Of a stretch of DNA of 64,000 nucleotides, positions 1 to 8,148 are shown in pieces. Origin of the DNA: an uncultured bacterium (GTDB lineage Bacteria > Cyanobacteriota > Vampirovibrionia > Gastranaerophilales > Gastranaerophilaceae); assembly GCA_958366705.1 (NCBI GenBank), contig CATXCB010000010.1, forward strand, positions 26,935 through 90,934, given 5' to 3'. Positions within the stretch are counted from its first letter, which is position 1. Each line of letters starts with the position of its first letter. The notes beneath the pieces are model-generated. The model was given only the letters and a program-made list of their open reading frames with translations, searched no databases and had not been told where the DNA came from. The position numbers were made by a program, and so were the translations under genes.

Positions 1-98
1 GGTTTATGTCATTAGTATTTGTCGGCACTGATAGGGCATTAGGAAAGAGCTTTTCCGAAGTCAAATCAAGTGTTCAAAAACTTCTGGAGAAGATTTAA
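1..98 (+). CDS. C-terminal end of a truncated gene
   Basis: An open frame runs from the left edge to a TAA at 96-98 and ends ...SVQKLLEKI. The stop abuts the ATG of the next gene at 99, so the two are probably co-transcribed and translationally coupled. The visible residues (SLVFVGTDRALGKSF, then an amphipathic helix) could be the C-terminal lobe of a larger enzyme. Too little is present to name it; a vague likeness to ATP-grasp C-termini is only a guess. Confidence 0.5.
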   Translation, partial: FMSLVFVGTDRALGKSFSEVKSSVQKLLEKI

Positions 99-626
99 AT
101 GATAGAGGGGTTGTATGTAGATAATATAATGATGCATTCTGAAACCCGTGTTTATCCTGCTGAGCCTCAAATAACGGCCGGACTTATTGTGGGGTCTCAA
201 TCCTTTTATAAGTATTCTCTGCGAGAGTCTTCTTATCCTACATTGTCATTAGTAGATGAACTTACTGACGGACAGGGACATGTTATTCCGCCAGGACATT
301 ATGAGTTGGCGCTTTCTGATGAACGTGATTTTTTAATTTTAATTCAGTCTAAAAAAGCAGTTGCTATTATTCCTGTTTTCAAAATTGATATTGATATGTC
401 TCAATATGAGGTTGTAAGAGACAAAAAAGCTTTGAAAAAAAAGAAAAAAGAAGAAAAAGAGATTGCAAAAACGAACAAGAAGCGGGAGCGAAAAGGATTA
501 CCTTTGATAACTCAGGAAGACGAGATATATCAAGAAGCTTCAATAGAATATATAAGAGATGGCGGCTATTATTTGATACGTTATGAACGCGGAGATGTCA
601 AAGCGTGGGGTGCGGTTAAAGGATAA
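99..626 (+). CDS. Hypothetical protein with lysine-rich central segment
   Basis: A 175-residue protein I do not recognise. The first 105 residues look globular with alternating hydrophobic strands. Residues about 108-132 are a highly charged Lys/Glu/Arg run (KKALKKKKKEEKEIAKTNKK), probably a helix or nucleic-acid-contacting linker. A short C-terminal segment ends in YERGDVKAWGAVKG. There is no signal peptide or membrane segment, so it is probably cytoplasmic. The ATG is preceded by GGAGAAG at good spacing and directly abuts the upstream stop codon, suggesting one operon. Function unknown. Confidence 0.7.
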   Translation: MIEGLYVDNIMMHSETRVYPAEPQITAGLIVGSQSFYKYSLRESSYPTLSLVDELTDGQGHVIPPGHYELALSDERDFLILIQSKKAVAIIPVFKIDIDMSQYEVVRDKKALKKKKKEEKEIAKTNKKRERKGLPLITQEDEIYQEASIEYIRDGGYYLIRYERGDVKAWGAVKG

Positions 627-747
627 TAATGTTTATTATTTGAATATTAAAATAGAATCTCTTTTAATAAATTTTTTATATTTGTTTTAATTTTATTTTC
701 TTTTGTATATTATATTCAGTACAATAAATTACAAGTGAGGTTTTGAT

Positions 748-1707
748 ATGCTAAAGGATCTATTAGAAACAAAAAAATGTTTTAAGCTTGTCTGCGGAGC
801 CGGAAATGAAGACGTGCAAGAGGTTGAAAAGTTGGTTACAATATATTCTCTCGCCGGGTGTAATTTTTTTGATTTGTGCGCAAAGCCAGAAATTGTTGAT
901 GCGGCTAAAAGAGGTTTAGCAAGAGCAGGAATAAAGGAAGATAGATATATTTGTGTGAGTGTTGGAATTGATGGCGACCCTCATATAACAAAAGCTGTTA
1001 TTGATCAGCAAAAGTGTGTAAAATGCGGTAAATGTAAACAAATTTGTCCTCATGATGCAATTATTGAACTTGATAAATACAAGGTTAAAAAAGAACGTTG
1101 TATAGGATGTATGCAGTGTGCAAAAAAATGTCCAAAACAGGCAATTGAAATGGTTAGTCAGTTACAGAATTATGATGAAGTTTTACCTGCAATTATAGAA
1201 AAAGGAATTGACTGTATTGAATTTCATGCAATTTCAACTGATGAAAAAGATGTTATGGATAAATGGCTTCAAATAAATGATTATTTTGACGGTATGCTGT
1301 GTATCTCAATTGACCGTTCAGAACTTGGTGACAGGAAGCTGAAAGAGCGTGTAAAGAAAATGTTAGGAATCCGGAAACCTTATACAACAATTATTCAGGC
1401 AGACGGGATTGCAATGAGTGGGAGTAACGATGAATTTGGTACAACTCTTCAAGCTGTTGCGACCGCACAGTTGTTTCAAAATGCTCAAATGTCTGCATAC
1501 ATTATGATGTCGGGGGGAACAAATACAAAATCAATTGAACTGGCAACAATGTGTAACGTACACCCTCATTGTTTGGCAGTTGGTTCTTATGCCAGAAAAA
1601 TTGTTAAAGAATTTTTAATGGCAGATGATCTGTTTACAAATTCTGAAAAAATGAATCAGGCTGTAAGCATTGCCAAAACTTTAGTTGATGTCATTACTAA
1701 GGAGTGA
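748..1707 (+). CDS. ldpA: LdpA-like double [4Fe-4S] protein
   Basis: A 319-residue iron-sulfur protein with the layout of cyanobacterial LdpA, the light-dependent period protein that senses redox state for the circadian clock. The N-terminal 85 residues (LVCGAGNEDVQEVEKLVTIY..) resemble the LdpA N-terminal region. Two ferredoxin-type motifs follow, Cys90-93-96-100 and Cys118-121-124-128, each ending CP. The rest (from about 140) is the LdpA C-terminal domain. GTGAGG precedes the ATG. The next gene's ribosome-binding site lies in its last codons, so the HAD phosphatase is co-translated. No kai genes are present, so a clock role is doubtful; redox sensing or metabolism is more likely. The family call rests on recalled sequence features, not a search. 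Confidence 0.75.
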   Translation: MLKDLLETKKCFKLVCGAGNEDVQEVEKLVTIYSLAGCNFFDLCAKPEIVDAAKRGLARAGIKEDRYICVSVGIDGDPHITKAVIDQQKCVKCGKCKQICPHDAIIELDKYKVKKERCIGCMQCAKKCPKQAIEMVSQLQNYDEVLPAIIEKGIDCIEFHAISTDEKDVMDKWLQINDYFDGMLCISIDRSELGDRKLKERVKKMLGIRKPYTTIIQADGIAMSGSNDEFGTTLQAVATAQLFQNAQMSAYIMMSGGTNTKSIELATMCNVHPHCLAVGSYARKIVKEFLMADDLFTNSEKMNQAVSIAKTLVDVITKE

Positions 1708-1709
1708 GA

Positions 1710-2465
1710 ATGATAGTTTTAAAAACTTCAAATTGGCAACTTGAGAATATTGAAACGGTTTTATTTGATAAAGACGGCACATTTATAGATTTGCATTATT
1801 TCTGGGGAAAAATGACAGAGCTGCGAGTAAAAGAAATTATACGCAGGTATAGTCTCAATGAGAAATGTTTTGCAGATTTATGTTTGAAGCTCGGGTTTGA
1901 TGTTTCGTCAGGAAAAATGTTGAGTAATGGGATTACGGCATTGTATTCACGTTCTGTAATTATTGAAATATTTTGTAAAGATTTAAAGGACATTGGAATA
2001 ACTGTTACTAAAAAAGAACTTGAAGAAATTTTTGATAGTGTTAGTAAGGTTTTCTATCTTGAAATGGCAAAATATACAAAGCCCATTGATTCTGCAATAT
2101 TATTTATTAGAAAGCTAAAAGAGAATAATATTAAGATTGGTATTGTGACATCGGATTCATTGGAGTCAACACATTTAACGTTAAAGCATTTTAATTGGAC
2201 TGAACTTTTTGATGTTGTAGTCGGCAGAGAATCTACTGCAGAAACTAAAGAAAGCGGTGTTCCGGTTACGCTTGCGTTAGAAACGCTCGGAGCTGATTCT
2301 GAGACAACAGTAATGGTTGGAGATGCTCCTATGGATTATCATGCCGCTAAAAATGCGGGAGTTAAAAATACTATTTTGGTTTCAACAGGACAAGTTGAAA
2401 AAATTGAGTTGGCTAAATTTTCACCATATACAGTGCAATTGTTGTCAGAAATTGAGATAATATAA
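1710..2465 (+). CDS. HAD-family phosphatase (phosphoglycolate-phosphatase-like)
   Basis: A 251-residue HAD hydrolase, probably cytosolic, removing phosphate from a small metabolite. Motif I is FDKDGT, with Asp20 as predicted nucleophile and Asp22 as acid/base. Motif II is IGIVTSD near residue 145, and motif IV is MVGDAPMDYHAAKNAG near 203. The alpha-helical cap lies between motifs I and II. The start was chosen at ATG 1710 because AAGGAG at 1699-1704 sits five bases upstream; a GTG at 1704 overlaps the previous gene. Its coupling to the LdpA-like gene suggests a joint function, but the substrate is unknown. Confidence 0.8.
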   Translation: MIVLKTSNWQLENIETVLFDKDGTFIDLHYFWGKMTELRVKEIIRRYSLNEKCFADLCLKLGFDVSSGKMLSNGITALYSRSVIIEIFCKDLKDIGITVTKKELEEIFDSVSKVFYLEMAKYTKPIDSAILFIRKLKENNIKIGIVTSDSLESTHLTLKHFNWTELFDVVVGRESTAETKESGVPVTLALETLGADSETTVMVGDAPMDYHAAKNAGVKNTILVSTGQVEKIELAKFSPYTVQLLSEIEII

Positions 2466-2534
2466 GTATTAAGGGCAATTATTATAAGATAATTGTTTTT
2501 ATATATATAATTGGTAAAATTTAGGGGATTTTTC

Positions 2535-3236
2535 ATGAATAAAATTGGAAGTTATATATATAAGACTGTTATGCGGAGTTATCCTGTTGGAGCAAATGGT
2601 TTAATTAAGCATCCTCCAACGATTAAGTTTGATATGAAAAATCCTTATATATTGGATTCTTTACCTGATTCAGTGCCTATAGATTCTTTTGTTAAATATA
2701 ACGGGCAGGATTTAAAGACGGTTTGTAATCTTCTTGATGGAAAAACAATAAGAAACGGGTTTACTTCAAAAGAGCTGGATTCTCTTTATAGAAAAGCTTT
2801 TCCTAATATAAAAGTTCCAACGGATGTAAATTGCGATGCGATGGTGTATTTGAATTTATTACCAAATGAAATTGGTTCAAAGTTTGATGCACATGGTTTG
2901 GCGAAAATTAGTGTAACGCAACAGTTAAAAGATTTAAATAAATTGTTGACGGAAGGTATAGACTCTTCAAGAAATTTTTATACTGCGCCTCTTACTGTAA
3001 ATTCGAAAGATGCGGCAGGGGTTGGAGCTGCTATGGGTACTGCTAGTGGTGCTGCCTATAGAGATGGATCGTTTATTATTGTTGGTGATAAGTCTAAATT
3101 GTTACAAGACAGTGGAATAAAACATGTAATTGTAAATGATGCTTATTATAATATTATCGATGATTTGCAGAAAAAATTTCAAGATGTCAATTTCGTTAGA
3201 GCGGATAACGCAGTTGAGTATTTTTCAAAATTATAA
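2535..3236 (+). CDS. Hypothetical protein, 233 residues
   Basis: Not recognised. Starting at ATG 2535 (preceded by AGGGGA), it begins MNKIGSYIYKTVMRSYPVG. The middle is mixed alpha/beta with a small-residue stretch (AAGVGAAMGTASGAAY, about 165-180). The C-terminal 60 residues (FIIVGDKSKLLQDSG..HVIVNDAY..) alternate beta strand and helix like a Rossmann-type half-domain. No signal peptide is evident. It is preceded by a 70-base gap after the HAD gene and followed by an L,D-transpeptidase on the same strand. The function is open. Confidence 0.65.
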   Translation: MNKIGSYIYKTVMRSYPVGANGLIKHPPTIKFDMKNPYILDSLPDSVPIDSFVKYNGQDLKTVCNLLDGKTIRNGFTSKELDSLYRKAFPNIKVPTDVNCDAMVYLNLLPNEIGSKFDAHGLAKISVTQQLKDLNKLLTEGIDSSRNFYTAPLTVNSKDAAGVGAAMGTASGAAYRDGSFIIVGDKSKLLQDSGIKHVIVNDAYYNIIDDLQKKFQDVNFVRADNAVEYFSKL

Positions 3237-3292
3237 ATGGGCTTGAATATTATTTTGATATTTTGATTTAAATAAAATTTTCAAGTAAAAGA

Positions 3293-3964
3293 ATGAGCAA
3301 AAAAAATTTTGTTCATGATTTTATAATAAATATGAAAATTACACCTCTTTCAAATTTTAAAATAGGTCTAACAACCATTGCTGCAAGTTCAATAGTATTA
3401 TTTTCGCCGGTGTCAGGAACTTCTCAGACTGTAAATAGAGTTCCGGCTTCAGATACTTTTGAGAAGAATATTGAAGTCTCGCCAAAAGGAAGTACTTCAA
3501 AATCAGTTCTGGTTTTTGCTCCGAATCCAAAAGTTGTAATTAATGGTGAAGAAAAAATTGCAGCTATAGTGGTAGATTTATCGAAAAATATTTTATATAA
3601 ATATAATTCTTCAGGAGTTGCTGAAAGTGCATATCTTGTTGCCAGCGGGAAAACAAAATATCCTACAGATACAGGCGTGAGGGTTGTTACTCATGTTGAG
3701 CGATATCCGTATAAATCTGCACCTGCTGCTACTAGAAGATACCGAAAACCTGCCGATTATGGTCCTCGAATTATTTGTTTGGAAAAGATTGATACAGTAA
3801 CCGGTCAAAAGTCTTCGACAGGTGAGTTTATTCATGGTAATAATAATCCTGCAAGCCTTGGAAAATATGCATCTTTAGGGTGTGTGCGTATGGATAATGA
3901 GGTTATAAAAGAGCTTGCCGCACAGGTAAAACGCGGTGATATCGTCATTATGCAAAGAAAATAA
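3293..3964 (+). CDS. L,D-transpeptidase (YkuD domain), secreted or membrane anchored
   Basis: A 223-residue envelope enzyme expected to form 3-3 peptidoglycan cross-links or attach proteins to the wall. A hydrophobic segment (about 27-45, IGLTTIAASSIVLFSPVSG) acts as signal anchor or signal peptide. The YkuD domain starts near residue 85 (IAAIVVDLSKNILYKYN). The catalytic signature is clear: HGNNNPASLGKYASLGCVRM, with His near 182 and nucleophile Cys197 in SLGCVRM. The unusual 13-residue basic N-terminus before MKITPLSNFK leaves ATG 3332 as an alternative start. It is the last gene before a repeat-filled gap and tRNA-Ala. Confidence 0.85.
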   Translation: MSKKNFVHDFIINMKITPLSNFKIGLTTIAASSIVLFSPVSGTSQTVNRVPASDTFEKNIEVSPKGSTSKSVLVFAPNPKVVINGEEKIAAIVVDLSKNILYKYNSSGVAESAYLVASGKTKYPTDTGVRVVTHVERYPYKSAPAATRRYRKPADYGPRIICLEKIDTVTGQKSSTGEFIHGNNNPASLGKYASLGCVRMDNEVIKELAAQVKRGDIVIMQRK

Positions 3965-4029
3965 TTTAATATGAATGACATAGAAATTATTCAATAAAAT
4001 GAAAGTTTGTCTTGTTGAGCTTGCCCAAT

Positions 4030-4144
4030 GTCATTCTAAACTAGTTTCAGGAACTATTTTAACAAAAAAGATGCTGAAATAAATTCAGCATGACAATTTA
4101 TGAATTGATAGTATCATATGTCACCCTGAACTTGTTTCAGGGTC
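4030..4144. repeat. Cluster of three palindromic dispersed repeat units
   Basis: Units lie at 4030-4054 (GTCATTCTAAAC..), 4070-4094 (inverted, GATGCTGAAATAAATTCAGC..) and 4120-4144 (GTCACCCTGAAC..). Each is a 25-bp imperfect palindrome with a CTTGT-like centre, and neighbouring units face each other. The cluster sits between the transpeptidase stop and tRNA-Ala. Confidence 0.8.
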
Positions 4145-4194
4145 TAAAAATAATGTTGAAATTTTGTTTGTTTAGTATAAAATATAAATACTAT

Positions 4195-4267
4195 GGGGCG
4201 TTAGCGCAGTTGGTAGCGCACGACACTGGCAGTGTCGGGGTCAGGGGTTCGAATCCCCTACGCTCCA
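4195..4267 (+). tRNA. tRNA-Ala (anticodon GGC)
   Basis: A full cloverleaf is visible. The acceptor stem GGGGCGT pairs with ACGCTCC and contains the G3-U70 pair that identifies alanine tRNAs. The D-arm is GCGC..GCGC and the anticodon stem CGACA/TGTCG with loop CTGGCAG gives anticodon GGC. The T-arm is AGGGG-TTCGAAT-CCCCT and the discriminator is A. The CCA end is not encoded. It overlaps the last codons of the convergent ArsR gene. Confidence 0.95.
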
Positions 4268-4548
4268 TTTTTTATTTTGCAAACATTTAGTTCTATATTT
4301 TTTAGAAGTTTTATTGCTAATTCATTTTCTAATTTGTACCAGATGATATTTCCATCTCGATAGCCTTTTATTAGCCCGCTTTTTTTTAGAATATTAATGT
4401 GTTGAGATATTAGGGATTGTGATTCGTTTAAATTTTCGACCATGGTGTTTACGTTACATTTTCCTTTATGTAATAAACCACATGCTATTTTTAGACGAAT
4501 TGGATGACCCAGTGCTTTAAATATTTCTGAATAAATTTCTGCATTCAT
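4258..4548 (-). CDS. ArsR/SmtB-family repressor, candidate persulfide or thiol sensor
   Basis: A 96-residue winged-helix repressor. It opens YSEIFKALGHPIRLKIACGLL, typical of ArsR proteins, and has a recognition helix around SQSLISQHINILKKSGLI and a wing near GYRDGNIIWYKL. Cysteines are at 23, 31 and 90. The usual metal-binding ELCVCDL motif is absent, so sensing through cysteine persulfides, as in BigR/SqrR, is plausible but inferred. It is divergent from the sulfur-transfer fusion gene, and a 30-bp palindrome in the 65-base gap overlaps promoters on both strands. Its stop codon falls inside the 3' end of tRNA-Ala. GAGG precedes the ATG. Confidence 0.85.
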   Translation of the reverse strand: MNAEIYSEIFKALGHPIRLKIACGLLHKGKCNVNTMVENLNESQSLISQHINILKKSGLIKGYRDGNIIWYKLENELAIKLLKNIELNVCKIKNGA

Positions 4549-4560
4549 TACATTTTCCTC

Positions 4561-4600
4561 TTGAAAATATTAGTATATTATAATATTCTAATATTGTCAA
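4561..4600. promoter_or_regulatory. Divergent promoters with palindromic ArsR operator candidate
   Basis: An inverted repeat AATATTAG (4566-4573) / CTAATATT (4588-4595) lies between the two divergent genes. On the minus strand TTGACA (4595-4600), 17 bases, then TATACT (4572-4577) makes an excellent sigma70 promoter for the regulator. On the plus strand TTGAAA (4561-4566), 17 bases, then TATTCT (4584-4589) fits the fusion gene. A repressor on the palindrome would block both. Confidence 0.7.
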
Positions 4601-4613
4601 GAAAGGAGATCTT

Positions 4614-6989
4614 ATGAAAGTTATTATAATTGGCGGAGGAGCAGCAGGAGCAAGTTGTGCAGCCAGATTAAGAAGATTGGATGAATCTGCGCAAATTCTG
4701 ATTTTAGAAAAAACAAATGAGATTTCTATCGCAAATTGCGGTTTGCCGTATTATGTGTCAGGTGTTATTAGTGATCGAGATAATATTCTTGTGTCTAATC
4801 CTGAAAAATTTAAGACCTGGTTTAATATTGATGTACGGCTAAATTCTGAAGTCGTGAAGATTGATAGGAAAAATAAAGCCGTTCAATTAAATAATGGTGA
4901 ATCCCTTTCTTATGATAAGTTAGTTTTGGCTCAAGGGGCAAGTCCTATTATTCCGCAGTTTGAAGGGATGGAAAATAGCAAAGTTTTTGGAGTTCGGACT
5001 TTAAATGATGCTGATAAAATTAAGGATTATATTAAAAACAATAATCCTCAAAAAGCTGTTGTTGTCGGTGGTGGCTTTATCGGAATCGAGATGGCTGAAA
5101 ATTTATGTGAAATGGGCATAAAAACCACTTTAGTGGAACTTGGTGATCAGATTTTAGCACCTGTAGATAAAGAAGTTGCATTATTTGCACAAAATGCAAT
5201 GATTGAGAAAGGTGTAGAATTAATCTTGTCAGATGGTGTAAACAGATTTGCAGGAGATAAAATTGTTTTAAATTCCGGTAGCGAAATTGAATTTGATATT
5301 GTAATAATGGCAATTGGTGTAAAGTCTGAAATTAATCTTGCTAAAGATGCCGGTTTAGAAGTTGGCAGAGGTATTATTGTAAATGATTTTATGCAAACTG
5401 TTGATGAAGATATATATGCTGCTGGTGACAGTGTTGAAGTAAAAGATTTTGTATCGGATATGAATACTTTAATTCCATTGGCAGGGCCTGCGAATAGGCA
5501 GGGCAGGATTATCGCTGATAATATTTGTGGCATTGCTTCGAGTTATAAAAAATCTCAGGGAACTTCTGTAATCAAAGTTTTTGGTTTGACAGTGGCAAGT
5601 GTTGGAAATAATGAAAAACAATTGAAACAAAAAAATATTCAATATTGGAAAACTTATACATTTGGTCGTTCTCATGCAGGGTATTATCCTGATTCAAGTC
5701 AAATTTTATTTAAATTATTATTTAGCAATGATGGGAAAGTTCTTGGAGCTCAAGCTGTTGGTGAAGATGGTGTAGAAAAAAGAATTGATGTGATAAGTTC
5801 AATTATGCGTATGAATGGAACAGTGCAAGATATGCTTGATAGTGAATTGTGTTATGCTCCACCGTATTCATCAGCAAAAGATCCCGTTAATATTTTGGGG
5901 ATGAATGCGGATAATATTTTGAGAGGGTTTATTAAGCCTGCATATTTTGAAGATTTAGAAGATGCTTATTTGATTGATGTAAGACCTGAGATTTCTTTTA
6001 AATTAAATACCATACCAAAGGCTGTTAATATTCCTATTTCTGAAATCAGGCAAAAGTTAAGTGAAATACCTCGGGATAAAAAAGTTATATTGTTCTGTAA
6101 CACGGGTTATACAAGTTATTGTGCCTCAAGAATTTTATTACAACACGGGTTTAATAATGTTTATTCACTAATGGGTGGATTTGAGTTATACAAAGAATTG
6201 ACTAAGAGAATTTCTAAAAGAGAAATTGTAAATATTGCTGCTGCCAATAAAGAAGTTTTAGCGAGTGCAAATATAACAAAGATAAATGCATCAGGTTTGC
6301 AGTGTCCGGGACCTATTATGAAAGTTTCAAATATTTTAAGTGACGCTAAAGACGGTGATATGTTTGAGGTTCTTTCAACCGATAAAGGGTTTAAATCTGA
6401 TATTGCTGCCTGGTGTGAATCGACAGGTAATAGTTTGGTTGATATGAAAATTGATGGAAAGAATATATATGCAACTATCCAAAAAGGTTCTGCGTTACCG
6501 GTTTTGGCTTCTTCTGATGAGCGTAGCGGACAGACTATAGTTGTTTTTTCCAATGATTTAGACAAAGTTTTAGCCTCTTTTATAATTGCAAATGGAGCCA
6601 AAGCAACCGGTAAAGATGTAACGATGTTTTTTACTTTCTGGGGGTTAAATGTCTTAAGAAAGTCAAACGTAAATGTTAAAAAAGGTTTGATTGATAGAAT
6701 GTTCGGGCTAATGATGCCAAAAGGTCCGGATAAACTTACTTTATCAAAAATGAATATGGGCGGATTGGGCTCATTGATGATGAAGTGGGTTATGAAAAAT
6801 AAAAATATTTCTACATTATCAGAATTGATTCAACAGGCAAAAGATAGCGGGATTAAATTTATTGCCTGCAACATGTCAATGGATGTAATGGGCATAAAAG
6901 AGGATGAATTGATAGATGGTATTGAAATCGGCGGGGTTGCAAAATATATAGCTGAAAGTAATAATGCTAATTCAAATTTGTTTATATGA
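4614..6989 (+). CDS. CoA-disulfide reductase / rhodanese / TusA / DsrE-like four-domain fusion
   Basis: A 791-residue cytoplasmic flavoprotein. Residues 1-440 form a CoA-disulfide-reductase-type unit: FAD motif GGGAAG at 7-12, active Cys42 in ANCGLPYY, NAD(P)H motif VVGGGFIG, and the dimerisation domain. Residues about 450-535 are a rhodanese domain with catalytic Cys495 (LFCNTGYTSY). Residues about 555-625 are a TusA domain with Cys564 in CPGP. Residues about 636-785 are a DsrE/F/DrsH-like domain with candidate Cys752. The chain suggests reduction of disulfides or persulfides with relay of sulfane sulfur between domains. CoADR-rhodanese fusions are known to act on CoA persulfide and polysulfide. 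AAAGGAG precedes the ATG, and regulation by the divergent ArsR is likely. Confidence 0.9.
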   Translation: MKVIIIGGGAAGASCAARLRRLDESAQILILEKTNEISIANCGLPYYVSGVISDRDNILVSNPEKFKTWFNIDVRLNSEVVKIDRKNKAVQLNNGESLSYDKLVLAQGASPIIPQFEGMENSKVFGVRTLNDADKIKDYIKNNNPQKAVVVGGGFIGIEMAENLCEMGIKTTLVELGDQILAPVDKEVALFAQNAMIEKGVELILSDGVNRFAGDKIVLNSGSEIEFDIVIMAIGVKSEINLAKDAGLEVGRGIIVNDFMQTVDEDIYAAGDSVEVKDFVSDMNTLIPLAGPANRQGRIIADNICGIASSYKKSQGTSVIKVFGLTVASVGNNEKQLKQKNIQYWKTYTFGRSHAGYYPDSSQILFKLLFSNDGKVLGAQAVGEDGVEKRIDVISSIMRMNGTVQDMLDSELCYAPPYSSAKDPVNILGMNADNILRGFIKPAYFEDLEDAYLIDVRPEISFKLNTIPKAVNIPISEIRQKLSEIPRDKKVILFCNTGYTSYCASRILLQHGFNNVYSLMGGFELYKELTKRISKREIVNIAAANKEVLASANITKINASGLQCPGPIMKVSNILSDAKDGDMFEVLSTDKGFKSDIAAWCESTGNSLVDMKIDGKNIYATIQKGSALPVLASSDERSGQTIVVFSNDLDKVLASFIIANGAKATGKDVTMFFTFWGLNVLRKSNVNVKKGLIDRMFGLMMPKGPDKLTLSKMNMGGLGSLMMKWVMKNKNISTLSELIQQAKDSGIKFIACNMSMDVMGIKEDELIDGIEIGGVAKYIAESNNANSNLFI

Positions 6990-7000
6990 TTTTTAAATAT

Positions 7001-7030
7001 AGGAAAGACCTGATTATTCAGGCCTTTTCT
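7001..7030 (+). terminator. Terminator hairpin between convergent genes
   Basis: AGGAAAGACCTGA (7001-7013) pairs with TCAGGCCTTTTCT (7018-7030), with one A-C mismatch and a G-T wobble. It follows the sulfur-transfer fusion gene; the A/T-rich arms could let it work in both directions. Confidence 0.7.
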
Positions 7031-7043
7031 ATAAGTCATTTCA

Positions 7044-8042
7044 TTACTTTTTTTGTGTTTTGTCAATATATTTATCAACTTTTTCTGCGGTGTACGTTGA
7101 TATTATTGGGAGTATTCCATAATATATTGCGGCAAAAATCAGGGCAGGGCGCAGTATATTTATTCCCTCTATGTATTTATTGAGTTTCGGGTCTTTTGCG
7201 TTAATTCGTTTGAATTTTTCTATAAATTTTTCGGTGTTGTTTTTTACTAAATTGTCAATTCCATATCCAAAGCCAAGTGTTATTCCTGTAGAAATTATAT
7301 TGTTGTAAATTAGTGCTTTTTTTCGATTTTCTTTGATTTTGTTGCTCTTATGAGTTTGATATGCAAATGAAGTTGTTAATAAAATATCGGTTCCTGCAGT
7401 AATATGTTTGGCTATATCATTGTCTTTATTTTCGTATTTTTTTGCAAAATTTTGTATGGTTTTATTATCTATAATTTTTCCTAACCCTTTAGAAATTTTT
7501 TGAGTAAAGTTTCCGGTAAAATTTATATTATTATCCCGGGATATTTTAGTGCTGTTGTCTGAAGTTTGAGGTGATTGTGACTGTTTAAAAAGTTTGTCCA
7601 TAATAACAGGTATCAATGCTATTGTCAGCATTGATTTTGGAATGGCTGTTACAAAACCAACTCCGAGTTTTATTAGCTGGGTTATAAGTTTGTAACTTTT
7701 TGTTCCTGCAAAATTTTTATATTTTTTCAAGAATTTTTCAGGGTTTTTATCTATATTTTTGACAGCATTTTCAATGGGCAATGCTACAGCTTCAACTATT
7801 CCAAATTTAATTATACCGGAGCATATTGAATTTGCCATTGCATAGTGTTTGTTTTCCTTTTCCACATCCGGAGTTGAGCGAATTGCCAGAGGTCGTACAG
7901 CTAATGACATTAATAATGTTGTGCCGGCGCTAAAAGATGTTCCATGTTCAGAAATTTTTTCAAGACTGTTTAAGATAGTTTTATTACTAAACAGTTTTGT
8001 TGTAAATTTTGAATTGTTTGGAGTTATTTTTGTAACATTCAT
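7044..8042 (-). CDS. Lineage-type membrane-associated hypothetical protein
   Basis: A 332-residue protein starting MNVTKITPNNSKFTTKLFSN, without a classical signal peptide. Several moderately hydrophobic helices are visible: about 37-53 (SAGTTLLMSLAVRPLA), 75-90, 128-150 (LGVGFVTAIPKSMLTIALIPV), 245-262, and near the end (ILRPALIFAAIYYGILPIIST). Polar Lys/Asn-rich linkers separate them, and NINFTGNFTQK lies at about 173-183. Its architecture resembles the two smaller proteins at 8838-9918, which follow on the same strand. I recall this style of protein from gut Melainabacteria; no function can be assigned. AGGAAA precedes the ATG. Confidence 0.7.
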   Translation of the reverse strand: MNVTKITPNNSKFTTKLFSNKTILNSLEKISEHGTSFSAGTTLLMSLAVRPLAIRSTPDVEKENKHYAMANSICSGIIKFGIVEAVALPIENAVKNIDKNPEKFLKKYKNFAGTKSYKLITQLIKLGVGFVTAIPKSMLTIALIPVIMDKLFKQSQSPQTSDNSTKISRDNNINFTGNFTQKISKGLGKIIDNKTIQNFAKKYENKDNDIAKHITAGTDILLTTSFAYQTHKSNKIKENRKKALIYNNIISTGITLGFGYGIDNLVKNNTEKFIEKFKRINAKDPKLNKYIEGINILRPALIFAAIYYGILPIISTYTAEKVDKYIDKTQKK

Positions 8043-8148
8043 TTTATTTTCCTATTATTAGTAGACACCACACATGGTAAAAAGTAAAATATTTTTGCAA
8101 AATTTTAAAATATTTCAATATATTATTTTTTAGGTTAAAATAACATAA

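Noticed and set aside
8061..8148. NAD or NMN riboswitch upstream of the PnuC-like gene
   Set aside because: The gap is short, A/T-rich and shows no structured conserved element.
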